Below the pieces are notes generated by a model. That model had not been told where the DNA came from. It was given only the letters and a program-made list of their open reading frames with translations, and made no database searches. A stretch of 64,000 nucleotides of DNA, from NCBI GenBank assembly GCA_963783835.1, contig CAWAOX010000015.1, forward strand, positions 62,001-126,000. Direction: 5' to 3'. The stretch is from CAIQPS01 sp963783835. GTDB lineage: Bacteria; Actinomycetota; Thermoleophilia; RBG-16-64-13. A program made the translations under genes and the position numbers. Positions 9,781 to 18,968 of this stretch are shown one piece after another. How positions within the stretch are numbered: position 1 is the first letter of the stretch; each line of letters opens with the position of its first letter.

Positions 9781-11904
9781 GTGGCGACAGGCGGCCCAAG
9801 AGGCAGCGACGGCACTCTGCAGATCGGCCTTCCGGACGAGCTTCCGCCGCCGCCCATGTTCGCGCCCGGCATCCGCCGGGCGCCCGACCGAGGCTACACC
9901 CTCTCTCCACGGCAGGCGGCGCTCGCTCTCAAGAACGCCCTCCGCTACGTGCCCCCGGCTCTACACGAAGCCGTGGCTCCGGAGTTCCTGTTGGAACTGC
10001 GGGAGCGGGGGCGGATCTACGGGTACCGGTTCCGGCCGGTCGGCGGCGAAGGGCTTACGGCGGCCCCGGGCGCGGCCTCCGGCCGGGGCGGCAACATCGC
10101 GGCCCGGCCGGTGACTCAGTACCGCGGGATCCTGGAGGCGCGGGCACTTCAGCTCAACATCGACAACAACCTGGATTTCGCCGTCGCCCTCTATCCCTAC
10201 GAGCTGGTGACGTACGGGGAGACCGGGCAGGTGTTCCAGAACTGGATGCAGTACCGGTTGGTCAAACAGTATCTGGAGCAGATGACCGAGACCCAGACGC
10301 TGGTGGTCGCTTCCGGGCACCCGGTCGGCCTGTTCCCAAGTCACCGGGACGCTCCCCGGGTCGTCAACACGAACGGGCTGATGGTGGGCGAGTTCGACGA
10401 TCCGGAAGACTTCCACGAGGCGGCCCAGCTCGGCGTGGCCAACTACGGGCAGATGACGGCCGGCGGATGGATGTACATCGGGCCCCAGGGCATCGTGCAC
10501 GGCACCTACCTGACCCTGCTCAACGCCGGGCGCCTGTACCTGGGGATACCGCATGACCGAGATCTGGCCGGGGTCCTCTACGTGAGCTCCGGGCTGGGAG
10601 GGATGAGCGGCGCCCAGCCGAAGGCCGCGGAGATCGCCGGCGCGGTGAGCATGACGGCCGAAGTCGACCTGTCGCGCATCGAGACCCGCCGGGAGCAGGG
10701 CTGGGTACAACGGGTCACCTCGAACCTGGAGCAGGCTTTCTCCTGGGCGGCGGCTGCGCGCGCCGCCCGCACCCCGGTCTCCATCGCCTACCACGGCAAC
10801 ATCGTGGACCTGTGGCAGTACGCCGTCGACAACGAGATACCGGTGGAACTGGCTTCCGATCAGACCTCCTGCCACGCTGCCTACGAGGGGGGCTACGTGC
10901 CCCAGGGCCTGGATTTCGCCGCCTCCCGGGAGTTGCTCGCCGGGGACCCCGCCGAGTATCGGCGCGCGGTGGACGCCTCTCTGCGAAAGCAGATAGAGCT
11001 CATCGGGGTGATGGCCCGGCGGGGCACCCATTTCTGGGACTACGGCAACAGCTTCTTGAAGGCGGTGTTCGAAGCCGGCGTCCACGAGGTGGCGGCCAAC
11101 GGCGCCGACACCAAGGAGGGCTTCATCTACCCCTCGTACGTAGAGCACATCATGGGGCCGCTCTGCTTCGACCGCGGTTACGGCCCCTTCCGCTGGGTCT
11201 GCTGCAGCCTGGACCCGGCCGACCTGGCCCGCACGGACGCCGCGGCCATGACCTGTATCGACCCCGAACGCTGCTGGCAGGACCGCGACAACTACAACTG
11301 GGTGCGCGACGCCGGCAAGAACAGACTGGTGGTGGGCTCGCAGGCCCGCATCCTGTACTCGGACGCCGAGGGTCGGGTGCGCATCGCGCTCGCTTTCAAC
11401 GACCTCGTCCGCCGGGGGGAGATCGGCCCGGTCATCATCGGCCGCGACCACCACGACGTGTCCGGCACCGATTCACCCTACCGGGAGACCAGCAACATCT
11501 ACGACGGGTCGAACGTCATGGCCGATATGGCGTTCCACTGCTGGGCCGGCAACGCCGCTCGGGGGATGACTCTGGTCGTGGCCTCGAACGGCGGGGGAGT
11601 GGGGATCGGCCGGTCGATCAACACCGGTTTCGGCCTGGTCCTGGACGGCTCGAACCGGGTGGACGGCATCATCCGGTCCGCGGTGGAGTGGGACGTCATG
11701 GGCGGGGTGGCCCGTCGCGCCTGGGCACGCAACGAGGCCGCCATGGAGACGGCCGCGGCTTGGAATGCCGGCCAGGCGAGCGTTGCACCGGACACTGTCT
11801 TGGCGGCCGGCGGCGCGGCGCCGGCCGGGCCGGTCGGACACATCACGATGCCCAACTTGGTTGAAGAAGGGCTCGTGGAGAGACTTGTGGAACGCGCGAC
11901 GTGA
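9781..11904 (+). CDS. hutU: Urocanate hydratase
   Basis: 707 aa, NAD+-dependent hydration of urocanate to imidazolonepropionate. Signatures include QYRGILEARALQLNIDNNLD, the long YGQMTAGGWMYIGPQGIVHG motif, SGLGGMSGAQPKAAEIAG at the NAD site, CHAAYEGGYVPQG, the terminal-domain GRDHHDVSGTDSPYRET, and SNGGGVGIGRSINTG. It is longer than the about 550-560 aa bacterial form and belongs to the extended (about 670-700 aa) group. Start GTG 9781 has AAGGA at 9770-9774; the frame is open further upstream through the end of ftcD, but that is not supported. It ends the hut operon, 25 bases after ftcD. Confidence 0.93.
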   Translation: MATGGPRGSDGTLQIGLPDELPPPPMFAPGIRRAPDRGYTLSPRQAALALKNALRYVPPALHEAVAPEFLLELRERGRIYGYRFRPVGGEGLTAAPGAASGRGGNIAARPVTQYRGILEARALQLNIDNNLDFAVALYPYELVTYGETGQVFQNWMQYRLVKQYLEQMTETQTLVVASGHPVGLFPSHRDAPRVVNTNGLMVGEFDDPEDFHEAAQLGVANYGQMTAGGWMYIGPQGIVHGTYLTLLNAGRLYLGIPHDRDLAGVLYVSSGLGGMSGAQPKAAEIAGAVSMTAEVDLSRIETRREQGWVQRVTSNLEQAFSWAAAARAARTPVSIAYHGNIVDLWQYAVDNEIPVELASDQTSCHAAYEGGYVPQGLDFAASRELLAGDPAEYRRAVDASLRKQIELIGVMARRGTHFWDYGNSFLKAVFEAGVHEVAANGADTKEGFIYPSYVEHIMGPLCFDRGYGPFRWVCCSLDPADLARTDAAAMTCIDPERCWQDRDNYNWVRDAGKNRLVVGSQARILYSDAEGRVRIALAFNDLVRRGEIGPVIIGRDHHDVSGTDSPYRETSNIYDGSNVMADMAFHCWAGNAARGMTLVVASNGGGVGIGRSINTGFGLVLDGSNRVDGIIRSAVEWDVMGGVARRAWARNEAAMETAAAWNAGQASVAPDTVLAAGGAAPAGPVGHITMPNLVEEGLVERLVERAT

Positions 11905-12021
11905 GGCCCAAAGCGCCTCGCGTGGTCGGATGCCTCGACAAAGCCAGCGTGTTTCGGGATAGTGTCTGCAAACAGACTGTCGCTCGTCAGGCGTCGCCGC
12001 TTTTTGGCGCAGGAGAAGATC

Positions 12022-14621
12022 ATGGAGCCATTGATCACCAGGCCCCCTAACGAAGCCGGGGAGAAGACGCTCGTCCGGGACTTGAGTTGGTGTGGCGTCT
12101 TCAACGGTGCGAACGCTTCGATGGTGGATGTCAAAGATGGCAAGATCATCCGCATCCGCCCCGCCCGCTACTACGACCAGTACACCAGGGAGGAAGTCAA
12201 GCCCTGGGTCATGCACGCCCGCGGCAAGACCTTCGAGCCGAGCGACAAGAGCCTCATCCCGCCGCTCAGCCTCGCCTATAAGAAGCGGGTGTTCTCGCCC
12301 GGTCGCATCCGCTACCCCCTGAAGCGGGTGGACTTCGACCCCCAGGGCGAGCGCAATCCTCAGAACCGCGGCGTCAGCAAGTACGAGCGCATCAGCTGGG
12401 ACGAAGCCCTGGATATCATCGCGAGCGAGATGGTGCGGGTCAAAGAGACGTACGGGCCGACCGCCATCCTCAACCAGTCCGACCAGCACGGCGAGAACAA
12501 GTGCGTTCACGGCCCCCACGGCTGCATGCGCAACCTGCTCAAGCTGTTCGGCGGCTACACCTTGCAGGTGCGCGACCCCGACAGCTGGGAAGGCTGGTGG
12601 TGGGGCGCCAAGCACGTCTGGGGTTGCGAGCCGGTGGGCCAGCAGATGCCGCAGAAGAACCTCATCTACGACATCGCCAAGAACACCGAACTACTCCTTC
12701 ATTGGGGCTGCGACCTCGAGACGACGGTCTGGGGCTGGCAGGGCCAGTTGACCAGCCGCCTGAGCTTCTGGTGGAGCGACCTGGGCATCAAGCAGATCTT
12801 CATCGCCCCCGACGTGAACTACGCCAATGCCATCCACGCCGACAAGTGGATCCCCGTCCTGCCCAACACCGACGCAGCCCTCTATCTGGCGATCGCGCAC
12901 GAGTGGTTCAAAGAGGGCACCTACGACAAGGCCTACCTTGAGACCCACGCCTACGGCGTCGACAAGTTCGAGGCCTACGTGATGGGCAAAGAGGACGGTG
13001 TGCCCAAGAGTCCCGAGTGGGCCGCGCCGATCACAGGGGTTCCGGCCCGCATCATCAGGGCGCTCGCCAAGGAATGGGCGTCCAAGCGCACGACCATCCT
13101 CATCGGCAACGGCGGTCCGGGTATCCGCGGTCCCTACGCCACCGAGCCGGCCCGCCTGCAGGTCCTCTGCCTTGCCATGCAGGGGCTGGGTAAACCGGGC
13201 TGCAACCAGTCGAAGATGATCGAGTGGGGACTGCTCGATGACTACGAACAGATGTCGCCGCCCGCCCCGTCGATTCTCACCCACCTTCACGAAGCCTACC
13301 GGGGCAGCACTCCCATGGAGACCTGCCACCCCTCGTTCATCCCCAAGAGCCTCATCCCTAAGGCTCTGCTCGAGGGTCATGTCGAGTGGTTCGGCAACGA
13401 GCACGAGATGGCTCACAGGACGGACCAGTTCGTCCATTACACTTACCCGGCTGAGGGCTGCTCCAAGATCCACATGATCTGGACCGACTCGCCCTCCTGG
13501 ATAACCTGCTGGAACGCCGGTAACGACTTCGTCAAAGCGGTGCGGCAGCCCGACATCGAGTTCATGCTGGCCCAGCATCCCTGGCTGGAGAACGACTGTC
13601 TGTTCGCCGACATCATCCTGCCCATCAACACCAAGCTCGAAGAGGACGACATCGGCAGCGACATCTTCAGCGGGCAGATGAACCTGCTGTTCCCGGAGGA
13701 GAGGTGTGTGGAGCCCCTGGGCGAGTCGGTGAGCGACTACGAGGCGGTCGTCCTCATCGCGGAACGGCTGGGACTGCTGGAAGCATACACCGGAGGCAAG
13801 ACCATCCCCGAGCTCATCAAGATCGGGTACGAGACTTCGCGGGCCGCCGGCAGCATCAGCTGGGAGGACCTGTGCCGCAAGGGCTACTTCGTGGTCCCGC
13901 CCATGCCGGGCTGGGAGGATATCCCCGCCGGGCTCATCGAGTTCTACGAGGATCCGGAGAAACACCCGCTCTCCACGCCCACCGGCAAGATCGAGTTCTA
14001 CGCCACCGGCCTCGCCGAGAACTTCCCCGACGACGAAGAGCGGCCGCCGGTGCCCAAGTGGATCCCGGAGGGTGTGTCTCACGAGGAGACCATCGGGACC
14101 GAACGGAGCAAGAAGTATCCCCTGCTGGTCATGAGCAACCATCCGCGCTGGGGGGTGCACTCCCAGCACGACGACGTCACCTGGTTCCGGGAGATCGACA
14201 CCTGCAAGGTGCGCGGGCCGACGGGTATCAGTATCACCCGCTGTGGATGAACCCCGCTGATGCGGCCGCGCGAGGCATCAAGAAGGGCGACGTAGTGGCC
14301 ATCTTCAACGAGCGGGGGACGGTGCTGGCCGGGGCATACGTGACGGAGCGCATCGTGCCGGGGGCTGTGGGGATCGACCATGGGGCCAAGTACGACCCCA
14401 TCGAAGTGGGGGTCATAGACCGGGGTGGTGCCATCAACACCATCGTCCCGCGCAACGTCACGTCCAAGAACGCCTGCGGTCATGCCGTCTCCGGCTTCCT
14501 CGCGGAAGTGGAGAAAGCCGACTTGGAAGCGCTCGAGGCCAAGTATCCGGACGCATTCGCGAGAGAATGTCACATCACCGCCGGGCCGTGCCTGGCCGGA
14601 TTCACCGAGGGGAGTCTCTAA
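12022..14621 (+). CDS. athL: Transhydroxylase-like molybdopterin oxidoreductase, large subunit (one frameshift)
   Basis: About 866 aa bis-MGD molybdoenzyme of the DMSO reductase superfamily. It closely resembles the alpha subunit of Pelobacter pyrogallol-phloroglucinol transhydroxylase: ARGKTF, DPQGERNPQ, YERISWDEA, the DPDSWEGWWWG motif with Ser-188 as predicted Mo ligand beside Asp-187, and His-156 in the QHG loop. As in that enzyme, the N-terminus lacks an Fe-S CxxC motif. A base is missing between 14219 and 14220, so the frame stops at 14250; restoring one base joins CKVRGP to DGYQYHPLWMNPADAAARGIKKGD and carries it to 14621. Start ATG 12022 has AGGAG at 12011-12015. The substrate is likely a di- or trihydroxylated aromatic, but is unproven. 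Confidence 0.82.
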
Positions 14622-15453
14622 TGGGCAAGGTCATGATCATCGATCTGGCCATCTGCAACGGCTGCCACAACTGCCAGATCAGCCTGCAAAGACGAGCACG
14701 TGGGCAACGACTGGACCCCCATCGCCAAACCCCAGCCCGACACCGGCCAGTTCTGGAACAAGGTCATCAACATGGAGCGGGGCACGGTACCCAAAGTCCA
14801 GGTCACCTACCACCACAGCATCTGCCAGCACTGCGAGAACGCCCCCTGCATCGACGGCCTGCAACGCGAGCGCCATCTACCGCCGCCCCGACGGTATCGT
14901 CATCATCGACCCGGAGAAATGCCGGGGCAACAAGATGTGCATAGCCGCCTGCCCCTACGAGAACGTCATCTACTATAACGACGACTTGAACATCGCCCAG
15001 AAGTGCACCTTCTGCGCTCACCTCCTCGACCGGGGCTGGACCGAGACCCGCTGCTCGGATGCCTGCCCCACCGGCGCCTTCACCTTCGGGGAAGAAGACG
15101 ACCCCGCCATCAAGGAGAAGATCGCCGGCGCTCAGCTCCTCAAGCCCGAGCTTCCCACCCGTCCTCGGGTCTACTACCTCAACCTGCCTAAGAAGTGGAT
15201 CGCCGGCGCGGTCTTCGACCCGCAGGCCGACGAATGCCTGCAAGGGGCGACCGTCACCGCCACCAATCGGGAGACGGGGGAGACCCTGACCGTCCACACC
15301 GACAACTACGGCGACTTCTGGCTCAAGGGTCTCAAGGACGGCAGCTACACCCTGCTCATCGAGAAGCCCGGTTATCTGGCCAAGAAGCTGGGGCCCATCG
15401 ACGCCACCGCTGCCGACCAGAACCTGGGGGATATAGAGCTCTGGAAGGCGTGA
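14621..15453 (+). CDS. athB: Transhydroxylase-like Fe-S small subunit with C-terminal beta-barrel (two frameshifts)
   Basis: About 276 aa electron-transfer partner of the preceding subunit. It has ferredoxin-type cysteine groups CNGCHNCQISC, CQHCENAPCIDAC, CRGNKMCIAACP and CTFC...CSDACP, then KPELPTRPRVYYLNLPKKW and a carboxypeptidase-regulatory-like beta domain (about residues 190-276), the architecture of the Pelobacter beta subunit. The coding frame needs removal of an extra C at 14683-14684 and an extra G at 14856-14857. The third cysteine group has Asn where Cys is usual, like the Trp in NarH CRGWRMC, suggesting a [3Fe-4S] cluster; the Pelobacter protein has lost this group. ATG 14621 overlaps the athL TAA by one base. 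Confidence 0.82.
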
Positions 15454-16295
15454 GCGAGCGGCTGAACGAGGTAAACGCGGAAATAGCCGCGTTGTAGGCT
15501 GAGCACAGGCTGAGGGACGTTCTCCCGCTTCTTCGTGAGAGCGTCGAGCTCACCGGGCTGGAGGCCGGCTCCGAATCGTTGGCGTATGTGGCCGCTCTCA
15601 ACGAACTGGGCTCGCTGCTGCGGACGCTCAAGGAGCTCGACGAGTCCGAGGCCGTCTTTCGCAAGGCCGCCGGGATCGAGGCCAGGGCGCGGGGCACTCA
15701 GAACCCCGACTATGCCACCTGCATCAACAACCTCGCCGGCACCTATCGTCTCAAGGGCGATTACGCGACCGCTGAGGCGCTGTTCCTGGAGGCGATCGAG
15801 ATCTACGAGAGCGAGACGGGGTCAGAGCACTTCGTGTATCTCAGCGCTCTCAACAACCTCGGCTTGGTGTATCAGGATCTCAAGCGATACGACGAAGCCG
15901 AGCGCCTGCACCGCAGGGCGCTGGCGGTTTTCGAGAGGACCGGCAAGCGCAACGCCGCCTTTGCGACCACGCTCAACAACCTGGCCTCGGTCGCGATGGC
16001 CACCGGGCGTTACGACGAAGCAGAGAGGTACTTACAGGAGACGCTGTCGCTGTACGAGCAGTTAGCGGGCAAGGAGTCGGTGCTCTACCTCACCGGGCTT
16101 AACAATCTGGCGGCCGTGTACTACATGGACGGCGACTACGAGCAGGCCGAGCGGCACTTCGCGGAGGCCCTAGCGGCTATCGGAAGGATTCTGGGGCCAA
16201 ACCATCCGGATTGGGCCAAGACGAGCAGGAACCTGGTGCGGACCAGGGAGGCGCTGTCGGCGCGAGAGCGCGACGCCGCAGGAGATGGGGAATAG
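15450..16295 (+). CDS. TPR repeat protein with in-frame amber codon near the start
   Basis: GTG 15450 overlaps the athB stop (GTGA), and the frame reads MSERLNEVNAEIAAL, then TAG at 15495-15497, then AEHRLRDVLPLLRESVEL and about five kinesin-light-chain-type TPRs of 42 residues (e.g. ALNNLGLVYQDLKRYDEAERLHRRAL). In comparable TPR proteins the stop position is usually Tyr (LYAE), so TAG probably derives from TAC or TAT by mutation or sequencing error. The uninterrupted part could start at TTG 15579 (238 aa) but lacks a good ribosome site. It is probably a scaffold or chaperone-like partner of the DUF4125 protein just downstream. Function unknown. Confidence 0.75.
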
Positions 16296-16299
16296 CGGC

Positions 16300-16923
16300 A
16301 TGGACGAGCGGGAGACAGACGTGGACGGTCAAGAGCCCATCGAGCAGGGCGTGGTCAGCGAGATACTCGACCTGGAGTGGGAGATGTTTCAGGATGTGAG
16401 GGGTCTCGACGGTCCCGCGCCGTGCCAACAGGATCGCGGCACGTTCGAGATCATGCGCTCCAGCCAGCTCGCGTCCTGGAACCAGGAGATCGCCCTGAGC
16501 TACCTGGACGACCTGCGGCGGGCCGCGGCGATCGGTCGAAACCTTATGACCGAGAAGTACGCGCGCATGATGGAGAGCACGTCGCCGTGCGAGTGCCGGG
16601 GCGTCGGGGCGGTGGATGAGAGGAGCGCAGCTCGGCCGCGGAAGTACCCGCTTCTGTCTGCGCGCGGCCGTCCCATCCGCGCGTGCGAGGACAGCAGGTT
16701 CACCACTTCCTTCGAGACCTACAATCGCGGAGAGTTGGCCACCTATAGTTCCAGGACCTTGCGGCTTCTGGAAGACCACTACCTTCAGTTGGTCGCCGGC
16801 GGGACCAACCCTGCCGAAGTCATTCTGGCGCACACGATGGCCGGCTACGGCTTCGCCTCGCTCGAGCAGGCCGAGGCCGCGCTGCGGGCGTACGCGGAGA
16901 GAAGGGGCGACCGGCCCGCATGA
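16300..16923 (+). CDS. DUF4125 family protein
   Basis: 207 aa soluble protein. ILDLEWEMFQDVRGLDGPAPCQ, IMRSSQLASWN, NLMTEKYARMMESTSPCE and the GYGFASLEQAE tail are typical of DUF4125, whose role is unknown to me. GGGG at 16287-16290 supports ATG 16300; ATG 16285 is an alternative that would overlap the TPR gene. The stop overlaps the MFS gene by four bases. DUF4125 proteins are, as I recall, found with TPR proteins, matching this arrangement. Its place after athLB suggests an accessory or maturation role, which is inference. Confidence 0.75.
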   Translation: MDERETDVDGQEPIEQGVVSEILDLEWEMFQDVRGLDGPAPCQQDRGTFEIMRSSQLASWNQEIALSYLDDLRRAAAIGRNLMTEKYARMMESTSPCECRGVGAVDERSAARPRKYPLLSARGRPIRACEDSRFTTSFETYNRGELATYSSRTLRLLEDHYLQLVAGGTNPAEVILAHTMAGYGFASLEQAEAALRAYAERRGDRPA

Positions 16924-18143
16924 CCCAGGCGGTCCGCGTGGGCGACGATCCGGTACGGCAGAGGTGGCTGGGCAACAAAGGCCTGATCGCGTTCCTGACC
17001 GTGCTCAGCGCATTCGTCGCCCTGTCGACGGATCTCTATCTACCCGCCTTGCCTGGCATGACCCAGGACTTCGGCGTGCCCGAGTACCAGACGAACCTGA
17101 CGCTCACCTTGTTCTTCGTCTTCTATGCCATTGCCATTCTCGTGTGGGGTCCCCTGAGCGACCGCTACGGACGCAGGCCCATTCTGCTGATCGGCCTCTC
17201 CTGCTATGCGGTGGCCGGCGCGCTTTGCGCTGTCGCGCCCAACATCTACCTGCTCATGCTCTTCCGCGTCATGCAGGCCGTCGGAGCGGGCGCGGCCACG
17301 GCTGTGGCCACAGCGATCGTCAAGGACGTCTATCGGGGCAAGAGACGCGAGTCCACCCTTGCAGTCGTCCAGTCGATGACCGTGATCTCCCCGGCGGTGG
17401 CTCCGATGATAGGTGCGCTGGTACTGAACCTCACCTCCTGGCGAGGGACCTTCTGGGCGCAGGGCGCGCTGGGCGTGCTGGTAGTGGGCATGACGATCGC
17501 TTTCGAGGAGACCCTCGTAGCGAAGCATTCCGGCTCGCCCCTGGCCTCTCTGCGGCGTTTGGGCGTTGTGCTCAAACACCGGACGTTCGCTTACCTGCTG
17601 CTCATCTTCTCCCAGGTGAGTCTCTTCGGCATGGCGTTCGTCTCTTCTTCTCCCTACATCTACCAGGAGACCTTCGGCACGAGCGCCCAGGTCTTCAGCT
17701 TCTTCTTTGCCATCTTCGCCGTGGGCCTGGCGATCGGCCCAGTGATCTACATCAGGCTTGCGCGGAGCTGGAGACGCACCTCGATCATCACCGGCTGCCT
17801 CGGCGTGATCGCCCTCGGTGGGCTTCTCGTACTGCTCGTGGGCGGGCTGGGGCCCTGGGCCTTCATCCTGGCGATGCTTCCGAGCGGTATCGCCCTGAGC
17901 TGCCTGCGCCCTCCGGCCGTCTATCTGATGCTGGATCAACACGAGGCCGATGCAGGGTCGGTGTCCGCGCTCATGAGTTCGTCTCACATGGTGATGGGGA
18001 GCATCGGGATGGTGATCGTCTCGCTGCCCTTGGGCGGCCGGGTGGAGATCTTGGGCGTCCTCACCCTGGTCGTGGGACTGGTGAGCGGAGGGTTGTGGCT
18101 TGGCATCGGGCAGCCGCTCATACGCAAGACGAGCAACGCCTGA
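16920..18143 (+). CDS. MFS transporter, Bcr/CflA drug-resistance type
   Basis: 407 aa with 12 predicted membrane helices. The ALSTDLYLPALPGM motif in helix 1 and WGPLSDRYGRRPILLIGL (motif A) mark the Bcr/CflA H+-antiport family; RVMQAVGAGAATAVATAIVKD is the family helix-4/5 region. ATG 16920 overlaps the DUF4125 stop (ATGA), so it is in the athLB transcription unit. In this context it may move an aromatic substrate or product rather than a drug, which is inference. Confidence 0.85.
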   Translation: MTQAVRVGDDPVRQRWLGNKGLIAFLTVLSAFVALSTDLYLPALPGMTQDFGVPEYQTNLTLTLFFVFYAIAILVWGPLSDRYGRRPILLIGLSCYAVAGALCAVAPNIYLLMLFRVMQAVGAGAATAVATAIVKDVYRGKRRESTLAVVQSMTVISPAVAPMIGALVLNLTSWRGTFWAQGALGVLVVGMTIAFEETLVAKHSGSPLASLRRLGVVLKHRTFAYLLLIFSQVSLFGMAFVSSSPYIYQETFGTSAQVFSFFFAIFAVGLAIGPVIYIRLARSWRRTSIITGCLGVIALGGLLVLLVGGLGPWAFILAMLPSGIALSCLRPPAVYLMLDQHEADAGSVSALMSSSHMVMGSIGMVIVSLPLGGRVEILGVLTLVVGLVSGGLWLGIGQPLIRKTSNA

Positions 18144-18218
18144 GGGTGTGGCGCTCCTGATACCATGCGTCATGGAGAGCGCCATCACGGACGGCGACCG
18201 ACGACAAGCGAGCGCAGC

Positions 18219-18968
18219 ATGATAAAGACCATCATCCTTCACCATCTCCTCGATATGAACGACCTCCCTGCCGCGGAGAGGTGGTTCTACCGCTACCACA
18301 TCCCGGAGGTGCTCCGGAATCAGCCGGTCAGCTACGTGAGCTATCGCGCCGTACCCCCGCCGCCCGGGGCCGAAGACTACGGCTACTACAACTACAAGGT
18401 GCACGAGAACGTGAACCGGGGCGAAGGGGAGAAGCCGCTCGGCCTCACCGCGATGACCAAAGAGGTCGTCCCGCTCAAGGTCATCATGGTGAACGTGCCG
18501 GCGACACCGACCGAGGACTTTCTCGGCAAGGGGACCTCATTCGAGGAGAAGACGATCCTTCGTTGGCTGATCGCGCTACGCTACCCGGAGGGTGTCAGCG
18601 TCGAAGAGGGCGACGACTGGTATCTCAAGGTGCACGCCAAAGAAGTCATGCAGCAGCCGGGGCTCACCCGCTTCTTCAGCTACCGGGTGATCGCTCCTCC
18701 CGAGGTGATGGGGAAGGTAGTCCCGGCGTTCCTGCACCCGCGGTCCCAGGTGTCTTCCAACTGGCACCGGATCTCGGAGCAGTGGTACGAGGACAGCAAC
18801 GGCTGGGTGGATTCGATCCTCACGTCGCCGCCGGCCTACACCACGCCGCCGTGGGCGACCTGCGACCGCTACCCGTTCTTCGAGCCCGGCGTCGACTTCG
18901 CCAGTACGTTCATCCTCGAGCGGCCGACCGACGACTGGCTTAGGCAGGTACGGCCCTTCTACGTCTAG
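18219..18968 (+). CDS. Uncharacterised protein with two EthD-like (dimeric alpha/beta barrel) halves
   Basis: 249 aa, no signal peptide or membrane helices. The N-terminal half (AERWFYRYHIPEVLR...VSYVSYRAV) and the C-terminal half (IALRYPEGVSVEEGDDWYLKVHAKEVMQQPGLTRFFSYRV in the window, given here by its key elements) share the pattern of an acidic/aromatic helix with a central His followed by a beta strand, as in EthD/stress-responsive barrel domains. Such proteins often act on or bind aromatic compounds. Start ATG 18219 is chosen over ATG 18165 because homologous-looking sequence begins there; the ribosome site is weak. The stop shares a CTAG with the converging gene. Function is inferred. 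Confidence 0.6.
   Translation: MIKTIILHHLLDMNDLPAAERWFYRYHIPEVLRNQPVSYVSYRAVPPPPGAEDYGYYNYKVHENVNRGEGEKPLGLTAMTKEVVPLKVIMVNVPATPTEDFLGKGTSFEEKTILRWLIALRYPEGVSVEEGDDWYLKVHAKEVMQQPGLTRFFSYRVIAPPEVMGKVVPAFLHPRSQVSSNWHRISEQWYEDSNGWVDSILTSPPAYTTPPWATCDRYPFFEPGVDFASTFILERPTDDWLRQVRPFYV

Noticed and set aside
14683..14857. Programmed frameshifting in athB
   Set aside because: No slippery heptamer; two independent extra bases inside cysteine motifs look like sequencing errors.
15495..15497. TAG read as pyrrolysine in the TPR protein
   Set aside because: No Pyl genes in the window, and the position is usually Tyr in similar TPR proteins; mutation or error is simpler.
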